The translations under genes and the position numbers were made by a program. Shown piece after piece: positions 1 to 10,164 of a DNA stretch of 64,000 bases (within the stretch, counting starts at the first letter, position 1; each line of letters begins with the position of its first letter). Source of the DNA: Deltaproteobacteria bacterium (lineage in GTDB: Bacteria > Myxococcota_A > Polyangia > JAAYKL01); contig JAUVDV010000017.1 of NCBI GenBank assembly GCA_030595125.1, positions 1-64,000 of the forward strand. Reading direction: 5' to 3'. Under the pieces are notes generated by a model. That model saw only the letters and a program-made list of their open reading frames with translations, had not been told where the DNA came from and ran no database searches.

Positions 1-204
1 CAGGAAGATCGCCGACAGGTTGATATTGGGCCACCAGTAGTACCAGACGATCTGGTTTGCCGCGTTGGTGTTGCGCAACACCCCGGCGAAGGCCATATCG
101 CCGGTGTCGGCGGCCAGACCTCCGACGATCAGAAGGACGAGCGCACCGAGCGTGAGCAGTTGAAACGCCAGCGGAAACCAGGTCAGGCGAAAAAGACGGT
201 TCAT
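1..204 (-). CDS. N-terminus of a membrane protein, truncated by window start (MNRLFRLTWFPLAFQLLTLGALVLLIVGGLAADTGDMAFAGVLRNTNAANQIVWYYWWPNINLSAIFL...)
   Basis: Open minus-strand frame from ATG at 204 to window edge; hydrophobic N-terminal helix; divergent from alaS. Not in ORF track because it is truncated. Confidence 0.6.
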   Translation of the reverse strand, partial: MNRLFRLTWFPLAFQLLTLGALVLLIVGGLAADTGDMAFAGVLRNTNAANQIVWYYWWPNINLSAIFL

Positions 205-331
205 TGTCGATTGCTTCTTCCTTGCTAACAGCTTACTCCTCCTGTTGCTAGCCTGCGATCTTCCTGCTACTTTCCGTTTTCTATTTGAAAATGACAACAA
301 TAAGGGGACCGTGCCCTCGAGTTTTGAATCG

Positions 332-2983
332 ATGCCCACGACAACCGCGCAAATCAGAACCGCTTTCCTGGAATTCTTCGAGAAACACGATCACAAGATC
401 CTCCCATCCGGACCCCTGGTTCCCCGGTCGGACCCAACGCTCATGTTCGCCAACGCCGGCATGGTGCAATTCAAGAACGTGTTCACGGGCCAGGGCAAGA
501 GGCCCGCCACCCGGGCGGCAACGGTTCAAAAGTGCATCCGCATCAGCGGCAAGCACAACGACCTCGAAAACGTGGGCAGCACCAGTCGCCATCACACCTT
601 CTTCGAAATGCTGGGCAACTTCTCCTTTGGCGATTACTTCAAGGAGGAAGCCTGCCGGTTCGGCTGGGATTTCCTGACCAAGACTCTGGCCATTGATCCG
701 CAAAGGCTATGGGTCTCGGTCTTCGAGGGCGACGAGAGCGCCCCCGCCGATGATGATGCCGTGGAAATCTGGCGCGACAAGATCGGTGTTGCCGGTGAAC
801 GGATCCTGCTTGGTTCCACAAAGGATAACTTCTGGGCCATGGGAGACACGGGTCCCTGCGGACCCTGTTCGGAAATAATGTACGATCGGGGTGAGGCGTT
901 CGGCGAGGCCGGCCTCGACAACGGAGAACGATTCTTCGAGCTGTGGAACCTGGTCTTCATGCAATACATGGTGACCGAGTCCGGCGCATCCATGGTGCCG
1001 CTGCCGGCGCCCAGTATAGACACCGGCGCGGGTCTGGAGCGAATAGCATCTGTCATGCAGGGAGTTGACTCCAACTACGACATCGACATTTTTGTGCCCT
1101 TGGTGGCGATCGCAGCGCGGATCTCCGGCAAAGAGTACGGAAAAAAAGAGAGTGACGATGTCTCCATGCGAGTCGTTGCCGACCACGCCAGAATGGCCGC
1201 GCACCTGATCTCCGAGGGTGTTTTTCCAGAAAAAACCGCGCGGGAATACGTGCTTCGGAGGGTGATGCGCAGGGCCATCCGACATGGGCATCGATTGGGG
1301 ATCGAGGATCTTTTCTTCCACGAGGTGGTTCACGGGGTCGTGGAGCAGATGGGCGATGCCTATCCGGAGCTGGTACAGCACGGCGATCTCATCAACCGTA
1401 TATGTCGTCAGGAGGAGGAGCGGTTTCGCACCACCCTGGGCCGCGGTCTCGATCTGTTACGCGATTACAGCGGCTGGAACGAGGGAGACGGCAGTCAAAG
1501 GGTGCTCCCCGGCGACGTGGCCTTCGACCTCACGGCAACCTACGGATTTCCACTGGATCTGCTGGTGGTCATCGGCGAGGAAGACGGTTTCATCGTGGAC
1601 GAGGCCGGCTTCCAGGAGGCGCAGAAGGTTCACCGAACTATCTCCGGAGCTGGAAAGATAGGCGAGAAGGCCGTCTCATCGGTTTACGCAGAGCTCCATA
1701 CGTCCCTCGATGAAACTGTATTTCTCGGTTACACAACCGGGCAAACCGAAACACAGATCCTGGCGATCGTGCTCGACGGCGAAACTGTCGAGGAGGCGAA
1801 GCGTGGCGACGAGGCGGAGATCGTGCTCGCCAGGACTCCCTTTTACAGTGAGTCGGGCGGCCAGATCGGAGACGCGGGAGCAATAAGCTGCGACGGTGGC
1901 GCCATGGATGTTACCGATACCCAGGAGCCCATTCGCGGCCTCATCGTACACAAGGGCACGATGGTCAAAGGACGTATTCGCGCCGGAGACAAGGTGAAGG
2001 CCTCTGTCGACGCAAATCGTCGCTATGCCATAAGCCGCCATCACACTGCCACCCATCTGCTTCATTCCGCCCTTCGAAAGTTGTTGGGCTCTCACGCGAC
2101 GCAAAAGGGCTCGCGAGTAGCGCACGACGGTTTGCGATTCGATTTCACCCACTTCGAGCCGCTCACACCCGACCAGATCCTGGAGCTCGAGCGTACGGTC
2201 TCGGAAGGGATCATCGGGAATTACCCGGTCAATATAGAGGAAACGACACTCGAGGCCGCACGGGCGAACGGCGTGATGGCAATTTTCGAGGAGAACTACG
2301 GCGACGTGGTGCGAATGGTTGAGGTGGGTTCGCAAAGCGCGGAACTCTGCGGCGGGATTCACGTGGACCGCAGCGGTGATATCGGACCGTTCTTCATTCT
2401 CTCTGAATCGGGGATCGCCGCCGGAGTCAGGCGAATAGAAGCTGTTGCCGGCAAGCCGGCTATCGAGTGGGTGGCCCATCAGAGGAAGATCATGGAAAAC
2501 GCGGCCTCCATACTCAGAGGAAAACCCGAGGATCTGGTCGACAAGGTGAGCAAGCTCGTGGCCTCGGAGAAGGAGCTGGCTCGGGAGATAGAGGGGTTGA
2601 AACGCGAGCTGGCCTCCGGTGGATCAGTAGACATCATGAGCGGCGTCAGGGACGTGAGCGGCGTAAAGGTTCTCGGGACGCGCCTGAGCGTGGGCGATCC
2701 AGCGACATTGCGCGATCTCGCCGATGAGCTGAAGCAGAAAATGGGGACGGGGGTCGTGTGCCTGACGGGAGACAACAACGGCAAGGCCTCAATAGTGGTT
2801 GCGGTCACGGGGGACTTGACGAAAAAGCTGAATGCAGGCCAGCTGATTGGCACGGTATCGGCAATCGTTGGTGGTCGAGGGGGAGGTCGCCCGGATCTTG
2901 CACAGGCGGGTGGCCCCGACGTGGAAAAGCTGGACCAGGCCGCGCAAGCGATATTCGACGCCGTATCGCAGGCGCTGAAATAG
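332..2983 (+). CDS. alaS: Alanyl-tRNA synthetase (start ATG 332 preferred over ORF-track 245)
   Basis: RTAFLEFFEKHDHKILPSGPLVPRSDPTLMFANAGMVQFKNVF; editing-domain HHTATHLLHSAL; CGGIHV. Confidence 0.98.
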   Translation: MPTTTAQIRTAFLEFFEKHDHKILPSGPLVPRSDPTLMFANAGMVQFKNVFTGQGKRPATRAATVQKCIRISGKHNDLENVGSTSRHHTFFEMLGNFSFGDYFKEEACRFGWDFLTKTLAIDPQRLWVSVFEGDESAPADDDAVEIWRDKIGVAGERILLGSTKDNFWAMGDTGPCGPCSEIMYDRGEAFGEAGLDNGERFFELWNLVFMQYMVTESGASMVPLPAPSIDTGAGLERIASVMQGVDSNYDIDIFVPLVAIAARISGKEYGKKESDDVSMRVVADHARMAAHLISEGVFPEKTAREYVLRRVMRRAIRHGHRLGIEDLFFHEVVHGVVEQMGDAYPELVQHGDLINRICRQEEERFRTTLGRGLDLLRDYSGWNEGDGSQRVLPGDVAFDLTATYGFPLDLLVVIGEEDGFIVDEAGFQEAQKVHRTISGAGKIGEKAVSSVYAELHTSLDETVFLGYTTGQTETQILAIVLDGETVEEAKRGDEAEIVLARTPFYSESGGQIGDAGAISCDGGAMDVTDTQEPIRGLIVHKGTMVKGRIRAGDKVKASVDANRRYAISRHHTATHLLHSALRKLLGSHATQKGSRVAHDGLRFDFTHFEPLTPDQILELERTVSEGIIGNYPVNIEETTLEAARANGVMAIFEENYGDVVRMVEVGSQSAELCGGIHVDRSGDIGPFFILSESGIAAGVRRIEAVAGKPAIEWVAHQRKIMENAASILRGKPEDLVDKVSKLVASEKELAREIEGLKRELASGGSVDIMSGVRDVSGVKVLGTRLSVGDPATLRDLADELKQKMGTGVVCLTGDNNGKASIVVAVTGDLTKKLNAGQLIGTVSAIVGGRGGGRPDLAQAGGPDVEKLDQAAQAIFDAVSQALK

Positions 2984-3013
2984 GAAGACGGAAGGCTAGA
3001 GGTAGAGAAACCC

Positions 3014-4651
3014 ATGGCAAAACCGGCATCAATAAGAGCAAAGTTGAAGTTTCCCAGCGTGGACGTATTCATCGATCGGTATTCGCCGAACATCTCCAAG
3101 GCGGGAATCTTCGTCAAGACACCCAAACCGAAATCCGTGGGAACTGAGGTCCGCTTCGAGTTTCAGATCGCGGACGGAACGGTTGTGATGCGCGGGGCGG
3201 GCGAGGTATCCTGGATTCGCGAGAGTTCCGATGATGGCAAACCCACCGGAATGGGGATCAAATTCAACAAACTCGACAGCAATAGCCGGCAAATTCTCGG
3301 GAGGATTCTGGATAATAAAAAGAACCTCCCTTCTGAAGAATCCAGATCCAAGTATTCCGACGCGCCCCCTCCTCCTCCGGCCGATATGGACGCGGATGAA
3401 ATCCAGCCGGAGGAAGTCCCCAGCGAGGTCGACGAACCGGACAGCCCCCTGGAGACCCCCGATGAGGTGGAGGCGGTACCCCAGGTCGCACAGGAGCCCA
3501 AAAAGAAAGAGACCGGATCCGCGAAGCGTACAAAGAGGAAACGGAAAAAAAAGGCAGCTGGTCTGGACATGGGCGCCATCGACAACTTGCTTGCGGATAT
3601 CTCGTCCGACTCCGCTCCAAGGAAACGTCGTCGCCGGAAGTCGAAACCGGAGGTGTCCACGCCGGAACCCGAAATTGAGGAGGCCGCGCCGGAGCCCGAA
3701 ATTGAGGAGCCTGCGCCGGAGCCCGAAGTTGAGGAACCCGTCGAGGACGAGCCCGAAGTCGAGGAGGAACCCGAGCCCATCGACGAAGAGATTCCCGTTG
3801 CTGCGCAAGATCCTGAACCCGAAGAGAAAAAAGATATGGAGTTGGACGAAGAGGAGGAGGCTGCCCTGGCTTCCCTGGGATCGTTCGATGAGTATACTAA
3901 CGACATTGAAACTGCCGAGGAAGTGGAAGATGAGCCCGAGGAAGCGCAGCCGGCCTTCACCTTTAGCGAGCCTCCCACGGAGCTGCCAGCCCAACCCGAA
4001 TCTGTTTCGTTTCTGAATGAGGAAGTGGACGAGGACTTCGAGGAAACTCTGGAGATCGGCGAGGAGACGCTTCTGGAAGGCGTTGTAGACAATGGAATCG
4101 AATCCACCAGCCCGGTGGATGATGATCTCATACTGGGCGCCGACGAGGACGATGACAGCGTTGCTCTGGAGACGCTCGATGAGACCGATACCGGCCTTAT
4201 AGGCGATCCGATCGATTCGCTGATCGACGATATCACCATGGACAGCGCTCCCCCCGCGCCGGGCAAGCCTCTCCTTGTCGGAGAGTCGGTAGACGACGCG
4301 CTGGATGACTTCTTTCCGGGCGATGGATCGAGACCTGACGACGAGGGGGCCAGGATATCCGTTCCGCCATCCCCCGGTGCACCGGATGAGCTCCCTTCGG
4401 ACGCCGTGCCCGACGGCCTGGTAAGAGAACGGCCTGCACAACCACCCGAGACACTACCCGAGGACGCTATTCCGGCCGGACTGGTGCGAGACAGGCCCGA
4501 ACGCCGGCCTCCACCGATCAAGGACATATACGCTTCAGCCGGCAGGGATCCGACCGGTGCGAGTGTACCCGTTCCGGAGTCGATTGTTCCCGGTGAGGCC
4601 GACGACGGAAATAAAAAGAAGGGGTTTTTCAAGAAGCTCTTCACCAAGTAG
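3014..4651 (+). CDS. PilZ-like domain protein with long acidic Glu/Pro-rich region
   Basis: N-terminal ~110 aa PilZ-like (FIDRYSPNISKAGIFVKT...GTEVRFEFQIADGTVVMRGAGEVSW), then low-complexity acidic region and basic C-terminus KKKGFFKKLFTK. Confidence 0.75.
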   Translation: MAKPASIRAKLKFPSVDVFIDRYSPNISKAGIFVKTPKPKSVGTEVRFEFQIADGTVVMRGAGEVSWIRESSDDGKPTGMGIKFNKLDSNSRQILGRILDNKKNLPSEESRSKYSDAPPPPPADMDADEIQPEEVPSEVDEPDSPLETPDEVEAVPQVAQEPKKKETGSAKRTKRKRKKKAAGLDMGAIDNLLADISSDSAPRKRRRRKSKPEVSTPEPEIEEAAPEPEIEEPAPEPEVEEPVEDEPEVEEEPEPIDEEIPVAAQDPEPEEKKDMELDEEEEAALASLGSFDEYTNDIETAEEVEDEPEEAQPAFTFSEPPTELPAQPESVSFLNEEVDEDFEETLEIGEETLLEGVVDNGIESTSPVDDDLILGADEDDDSVALETLDETDTGLIGDPIDSLIDDITMDSAPPAPGKPLLVGESVDDALDDFFPGDGSRPDDEGARISVPPSPGAPDELPSDAVPDGLVRERPAQPPETLPEDAIPAGLVRDRPERRPPPIKDIYASAGRDPTGASVPVPESIVPGEADDGNKKKGFFKKLFTK

Positions 4652-4669
4652 CGACGCTCGTAGACCCGG

Positions 4670-5836
4670 CTAGATTCGTCTGAAGCGGAGGCCCCGCTCC
4701 ATTCCCTTGACAAGTGACCCATCGCCCAATTCCAGAAGCTCGTTCGCAGTTGGGGCGAAGGTCGAAAGCGCGCCAGGATCCGAGAGGAACGCTTCCAGAG
4801 TGAGGTAGTATCCGCTGCGGCGTGCCACGATATACGCGTTGCGAACCTCGGGGTCCAGATCCAGGAAGCGCCTGCACAACCCCTCGAGGCGTTCCGAGTC
4901 ATCGGATAGATGTCCCTCGAGATCCATGAGAAGATTGCGGTCGTGATCTGAAACGAGCCTGCCGCTCGCCCCTTTCAATCCCACCACCATTTCCAGGATT
5001 TCCTGAACCATCTCGTGCTCCTCGAGCATTTCGAACTCACCTCGGGCGCGCATGCCCTCCAGAGGGGATCCTTTATCAACCCAGAGAGTGCGGAGCCTCA
5101 CGTGATGAGGATCGATTGCTTTGAGGACTGCTGCCGTGTCCCGGGCGTGCTCCGAAGTCAGAGCCTTTCCTCCGAGCCCCGGCATGACGTAGCAGCACAC
5201 CTCGAAGCCCGCATCGACTGCCCTCTTGCAACCGATTATGTGGTGCTCGGCACGACAACCCTTGTCTATCAACTTGAGAACGGCGTCGCTCCCGCTCTCC
5301 ACACCCACGTGAATACGTGTCAGCCCTGCGGCGCGAAGCATAGCCAACTGCTCGGGTGAACGGGCGGCGAGAGTCCTGGACCGCGCGTAGGTTGTCACCC
5401 GGTTTACCGTGGGAAAACGCTCCTTCAGTCGCTCCAGGATGGGAACGAGTATCCCGGGGGGACGTACCAGCGAGTCAGCGTCCTGCAAGAAGACATTTTG
5501 CCCTCCTCTGCTCATCCACAGGGCAACCCGTCGCTCCTCCTCTGTGGACACGGGATCGTTTATCAGATCAAGGACCGCGCGGGTGGTGATCTCCCCGTTT
5601 TTTCCCTTGCTCGATGCGCGCTCGCGGACCGACTGCGCCGCCTGAGCCAGGAGGTCTATCTCGGCCAGCAGATCCTCTGTTGGTCGTTTGGAGAAGCGCG
5701 TGCGTTTGTACACTGCGCAAAAGGCGCACTTGTTCCACGGGCAGTTTCGAGACACGCGCAACAGGAGGCTGGTCGCCTCGCTCGGCGGGCGAATTGGCCC
5801 TAACTCGCATCCGTCAAGATTGGTAACGATCTTCAT
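4670..5836 (-). CDS. Radical SAM protein (CPWNKCAFC type)
   Basis: NCPWNKCAFCAVYKRTRF cluster motif; GLTRIHVGVESGSDAVL typical of radical SAM barrel. Confidence 0.85.
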   Translation of the reverse strand: MKIVTNLDGCELGPIRPPSEATSLLLRVSRNCPWNKCAFCAVYKRTRFSKRPTEDLLAEIDLLAQAAQSVRERASSKGKNGEITTRAVLDLINDPVSTEEERRVALWMSRGGQNVFLQDADSLVRPPGILVPILERLKERFPTVNRVTTYARSRTLAARSPEQLAMLRAAGLTRIHVGVESGSDAVLKLIDKGCRAEHHIIGCKRAVDAGFEVCCYVMPGLGGKALTSEHARDTAAVLKAIDPHHVRLRTLWVDKGSPLEGMRARGEFEMLEEHEMVQEILEMVVGLKGASGRLVSDHDRNLLMDLEGHLSDDSERLEGLCRRFLDLDPEVRNAYIVARRSGYYLTLEAFLSDPGALSTFAPTANELLELGDGSLVKGMERGLRFRRI

Positions 5837-5922
5837 GGGGGGAACTTAGCACAACTCGATTGGGTTACGAGCCCGCAATTATGTTAAAATGCTACTTCGT
5901 TCACAAAGAAAGGGTCAGGGCA

Positions 5923-6957
5923 ATGAAGCGCGTGTTGTTGATGATGTCGGCTATCGTGCTGTTGTTTGGTTGTCATCAAGTCGGTAGTCTGGATGGAGAT
6001 AACGGCCCGGACTCCGATGCGGACACTGATGCGGACACTGACACCGACACTGACACCGACTCCGATGCCGACTCGGATTCGGACAGCGATTCCGATGGCG
6101 ACAGTGACACCATCTGCGTTGAACAAGAACTTGATATTGAAGTCCGGCCGGTTCGCCTGGTCATCCTGCAGGATTCTTCGGGATCCATGGCCGGAACAAG
6201 CTGGCTCCAGATCACAACCGCTTTAACCAACATCCTTAACCTGTGGTCTGGCTCGGGCATCGAGTTCGGGTTCGACTATTTCCCCAATGTTGGAGATTGT
6301 GGGATCAACTCGGCCATACCGATCGCTCCGACCGCCGGCGCCGAGACAAACATCATCAACTGGATGACCACCCATAGCCCCGGCGGCATGACCCCACTCT
6401 TTGAAACCATGACAAACTATTTTAATCCCGGTTACGCTGCGGGCTTCCCGGCGTCTGATGCCGATTCGTACCTGGTAGTGATCACGGGCGGCACGCCGGA
6501 CTGCGGCAGCGCAAGCGCGGCTAGCTTCACGGTATTGACCAACAACCTGCTTGCGAACCAGATCAAGACCTTCGCGATTGGGTTCAACTACTCCAGCGAA
6601 TATCTCGATGCGGTGGCGGCATCGGGCGGCATGCCTCCTCCGTACGATGTTCCCGTCAACGCCACCAATTCGCTCAGCTTGCAGAACGCACTCGACGACA
6701 TTGTGCTGCTGGTGTTCACCTGTATCTTCAACGTGCAGGGTCCGGAGGCAATCACGGAAACCGACATCATCAATTTCTATTTAGACGGCGTGATCGTGCC
6801 CATGAACGACGGTTGTGGTGGCTACGGCGAGGGCTGGCAGTGGGTTGACGCGGAGTGCACCCAGGTGGAGTTCTGTCCGACATTGTGTGCCGATATCAAG
6901 GATGGAGATCCTCCGGACATCATGGCCATATTGAGTTGCCCCCCGCCCGGTCCGTAG
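5923..6957 (+). CDS. von Willebrand factor A domain lipoprotein with Asp/Thr/Ser repeat linker
   Basis: Lipobox LLFGC; linker DSDADTDADTDTDTDTDSDADSDSDSDSDGDSD; MIDAS-like LQDSSGSM. Confidence 0.8.
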   Translation: MKRVLLMMSAIVLLFGCHQVGSLDGDNGPDSDADTDADTDTDTDTDSDADSDSDSDSDGDSDTICVEQELDIEVRPVRLVILQDSSGSMAGTSWLQITTALTNILNLWSGSGIEFGFDYFPNVGDCGINSAIPIAPTAGAETNIINWMTTHSPGGMTPLFETMTNYFNPGYAAGFPASDADSYLVVITGGTPDCGSASAASFTVLTNNLLANQIKTFAIGFNYSSEYLDAVAASGGMPPPYDVPVNATNSLSLQNALDDIVLLVFTCIFNVQGPEAITETDIINFYLDGVIVPMNDGCGGYGEGWQWVDAECTQVEFCPTLCADIKDGDPPDIMAILSCPPPGP

Positions 6958-6973
6958 CGAAAGGAACGACGAT

Positions 6974-7411
6974 ATGCTCAGAGCGATCACCATGAACATG
7001 GTTGCGATCCTCGTGGCTTTTAGGGTAGGCGGCTGCGCCGGCAACCCGCCGCCGCTTTATCAGGATGCGGGCTCCGACGGCGACCCGAGCGGCGACACGG
7101 ACAGTGACACGGACAGTGACACGGGAACGGGGGAGCAGGTGGAGGAGGGGGAGCCCTGCGAGATCATGTTGTGGAGCTACGTCATCATGGCCGGTGAATG
7201 TCAGCCCACAGGAGACGAGTGCCCCGGAGGCACCTTCCCGATGTCACCGCAGGGCAACTGCGTGGACGGTCTCGACTGCTGTATTCAGGACGACCAGTGC
7301 GAAACCCAGGCCTTCGGCATAGCCTCCTGCCAGCCCGATCCGTGCACCCTCGGTTATGCGGTGGGCTGTCCGGATCACGGCTGGTGCTGCCTGTTCGGCA
7401 AGGAGCAGTAA
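6974..7411 (+). CDS. Small Cys-rich lipoprotein with Asp/Thr/Ser linker
   Basis: Lipobox-like VGGC, GDTDSDTDSDTGTG linker, Cys-rich C-terminus. Confidence 0.6.
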   Translation: MLRAITMNMVAILVAFRVGGCAGNPPPLYQDAGSDGDPSGDTDSDTDSDTGTGEQVEEGEPCEIMLWSYVIMAGECQPTGDECPGGTFPMSPQGNCVDGLDCCIQDDQCETQAFGIASCQPDPCTLGYAVGCPDHGWCCLFGKEQ

Positions 7412-7421
7412 CTCGCTTTTC

Positions 7422-9506
7422 CTAGTCGTCTTCCTCATCGGACTTGTAGGCGGCGATGACTTTTTGAGCCTGATCGAAGGGGACCTCGTCGTAGTGGGAG
7501 AAGCCGACGGTGAAGGTGCCGCGGCCTCCGGTCATGGAGTCGAGATCCGGGGCGTACTGAAGCAGTTCGGCCATGGGAGCCTGGGCGCGAATGACCTGAT
7601 TCTTGCCCTTCGCCTCCATGCCCATGACCTTTCCACGTCGTTGACTGATGTCACCCATCACATCCCCCATGGCCTCGTCCGGACAGACGACCTCCAGGTT
7701 CCAGATGGGCTCCAGGAGGTACGCATCGGCCTTCCCCACGGCCAATTTGAATCCCTTGGACCCCGCCATCTGGAAAGCGCCGTCGGATGAATCAACGTCA
7801 TGGTACTTGCCGTCAAAGAGCGTAACGCGTACATCCACCAGGTTGTATCCGGCGATGACGCCCTGGATCATGCGTCCCACGACGCCCTTCTCCACGGATG
7901 AGATCCACTGTCTGGGGATGGACCCACCCACGATCTTGTTGACAAACTCGAAACCGCCTCCATGGGGAAGCGGCTCCACGTTGATGTAGCAAACACCAAA
8001 CTGGCCGCGTCCTCCGGTTTGTTTCTTGTGTTTGCCCTCCACGTTCTCCACCTTCTTGCGAATAGTTTCGCGATAGGGGATTCGGGGGATGGCGAGCTCC
8101 ACTTCCACATCGAACTTTCGCTTCATCTTGTCGATGGTGGTGTCTATATGAACCTGTCCCATGCCCGCGATCTGGGTTTCCTTGACCTCCGCGTCGCGGA
8201 TGATCTTGATGGTGGAGTCTTCCTCCGCAATCCGGTTCAGAGCCTGGCCCACCTTGTCTTCCTCGTTTTTGTCCTTGGCTCTCACCGCGTAGGTGATGAT
8301 GGGATGCATCTCGGGCAAGGACGGGAAGATGACCTTTTGTTTGTCTGTGCAGATGGTGTCGCCCAGGACGGTGTTCTTGAGCTTGGCAATGGCGATAATA
8401 TCTCCGGGGCCCGCGCTCGGAACACTCTCCTGTTTCTTTCCAACCGGGATGAGGATCTGCCCGAAGCGCTCCTTTTCGTCCCTGGTTGCGTTGTAGAATC
8501 CCGTGTCGACCTTGAGGGTGCCCGACCAGATCCTGGCGATGGTCAGACTGCCGGTGAACTTGTCCTGTACTGTTTTGAATACCGTTGCCGCGAACGGCGC
8601 GTCCGGCTTCGGTTCACATACGATCTCGGCGTCTTCCCACGTTCCGGTGCGCGCAGCTCGATCCGACGGCGCCGGAAAGCGATCGCAGATGAGGTCGAGC
8701 AGCGGCTCGATTCCCACGTTCTTTGTGGCGGAAACCGCTACCGCCGGCACCAGGGTGCCGTTCAGCATTGCGCTTGGAAGCGCGCCGTCGATCTCCTCCT
8801 GGCTCAGCTCCATGGTATCGAGGTACTTCTCCATCAGGTCGTCGTTGCTCTCCGCGATAACCTCTATTAGCGTCTCGCGGGCCGCCTCGGACTCGTCGAC
8901 CATATCCGCCGGGATGTCGGCTTCCTCCATTCCCTGACTTCCGTCCGCCGGGAACATGTAGGCCTTCTGCCGCAGAACATTCACCACGCCCTTGAACGAG
9001 TCCTCGACACCGATGGGAATGATGAGGGGAGCAATCCGCTTGGAAAGCAGCTCCCTGGCTCTGTCCAGAGTCTCCTTGAAATTGGCTCGCTCGCGGTCCA
9101 TCTTGTTGATCACGACGAGTCGAGGTATCTCGAATTCCTCGGACAGGGCGTACATCTTCTCGGTCATCACCTGAACGCCGTCCACCGCCGAGATCACAAC
9201 TATTGCGGTATCGCTTGACGCCAGAGCGTTGCGGGCGTCAACGAAAAAATTGTTGTCGCCGGGCGTGTCGTTGAGTTGGATCTTCTTCTTCTTCCACTCG
9301 CCGACAGCGAATGCCGTTGTGATGGAGCTCTGCCTCTTGATTTCCTCGGGCTCGAAATCGAAGTTGGAGGTTTCGTCCAGTACCGCTCCAAGCCTGGTGG
9401 TCGCACCCGTGTCAAACAGGATCGCCTCTCCAAGGGAAGTTTTTCCACTGCCCCCATGACCGATCAGACACACGTTGCGAATATTCTTTTCTTCGTACTT
9501 TTTCAT
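7422..9506 (-). CDS. EF-G-like translational GTPase (EF-G2/FusA2-like subgroup)
   Basis: P-loop GHGGSGKTS, DTPG, NKMD; EF-G domain IV/V (GGRGQFGVCYINVEPL..., EPIWNLEVVCPDEAMGDVMGDISQRRGKVMGME). Confidence 0.9.
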   Translation of the reverse strand: MKKYEEKNIRNVCLIGHGGSGKTSLGEAILFDTGATTRLGAVLDETSNFDFEPEEIKRQSSITTAFAVGEWKKKKIQLNDTPGDNNFFVDARNALASSDTAIVVISAVDGVQVMTEKMYALSEEFEIPRLVVINKMDRERANFKETLDRARELLSKRIAPLIIPIGVEDSFKGVVNVLRQKAYMFPADGSQGMEEADIPADMVDESEAARETLIEVIAESNDDLMEKYLDTMELSQEEIDGALPSAMLNGTLVPAVAVSATKNVGIEPLLDLICDRFPAPSDRAARTGTWEDAEIVCEPKPDAPFAATVFKTVQDKFTGSLTIARIWSGTLKVDTGFYNATRDEKERFGQILIPVGKKQESVPSAGPGDIIAIAKLKNTVLGDTICTDKQKVIFPSLPEMHPIITYAVRAKDKNEEDKVGQALNRIAEEDSTIKIIRDAEVKETQIAGMGQVHIDTTIDKMKRKFDVEVELAIPRIPYRETIRKKVENVEGKHKKQTGGRGQFGVCYINVEPLPHGGGFEFVNKIVGGSIPRQWISSVEKGVVGRMIQGVIAGYNLVDVRVTLFDGKYHDVDSSDGAFQMAGSKGFKLAVGKADAYLLEPIWNLEVVCPDEAMGDVMGDISQRRGKVMGMEAKGKNQVIRAQAPMAELLQYAPDLDSMTGGRGTFTVGFSHYDEVPFDQAQKVIAAYKSDEEDD

Positions 9507-9617
9507 CGGGCCCTTTGACCTTTCCGTTCACATCAATATCGATAAACAGGACCAGCCTATTTAGATCACGTGCGATCGAACGTCAATCTATGTATGTTTT
9601 AAGAGGAAAAGGATCCT

Positions 9618-10163
9618 CTATAGGCTGGCGGGATCTTTTGCCCGGGACAGGCGCAGATCCCTCTCGAGGAGGAGCTCGTTCAGGGTATCGTCGAGATCGG
9701 TCATCATTACCCTGGCCATCCGCATATCCCGTTGAAATTCTTCCAATGTCGTCCGGGCCTCGGTGAAACTGAGGTTGCAATCGCGTTGCTTCTTCAGGCT
9801 CGAAACCACGAGGCGTCGGAGCAAGCCGGCGCGGCGAAGGAACTCGGTGCCGGATGCGGCATTGAAGAGATATCGCAAGGATTTCCCATGCCGCATGAGC
9901 CGATAGAGGAGACCTGCTCCCGCCGCCGACAAATGCTCGGCTTCCACCAGGTCGGCCTGCGCAGTTTCAACACCGGTGACGGCCTGCGCCAGTTTGATCT
10001 CCAGCTGTTCGATCCGCCTGGAGGTCCTGTCGATGTCGGAAGTTCGAGCGGCTATCTCAATGTCCAGATCCTCGTCGTCGATAAAAGAGAAATCATCGTA
10101 TGAGGCTCCCCCCGCGAGGAAGAGCAGTGATAGAAAACATATCGTCTTGATCCTTTGAGGCAT
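9618..10163 (-). CDS. Coiled-coil protein downstream of ftsX, EnvC-like coiled-coil without peptidase domain (start ATG 10163)
   Basis: Signal-peptide-like N-terminus, predicted heptads (SDIDRTSRRIEQLEIKLAQAVTGVETAQADLVEAEHL); start overlaps ftsX stop. Confidence 0.55.
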   Translation of the reverse strand: MPQRIKTICFLSLLFLAGGASYDDFSFIDDEDLDIEIAARTSDIDRTSRRIEQLEIKLAQAVTGVETAQADLVEAEHLSAAGAGLLYRLMRHGKSLRYLFNAASGTEFLRRAGLLRRLVVSSLKKQRDCNLSFTEARTTLEEFQRDMRMARVMMTDLDDTLNELLLERDLRLSRAKDPASL

Positions 10164-10164
10164 C

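Noticed and set aside
3163-4902. 579-aa minus-strand Ser-rich ORF opposite the PilZ gene
   Set aside because: Low-complexity antisense shadow of the acidic plus-strand gene; no domain signature.
7962-8870. 302-aa plus-strand ORF inside the EF-G-like gene
   Set aside because: Antisense to a strongly conserved gene.
9600-9618. AGAGGA-aaagga-TCCTCT hairpin as an intrinsic terminator for the ftsEX operon
   Set aside because: Short stem and no clear U-tract on the relevant (minus) strand.
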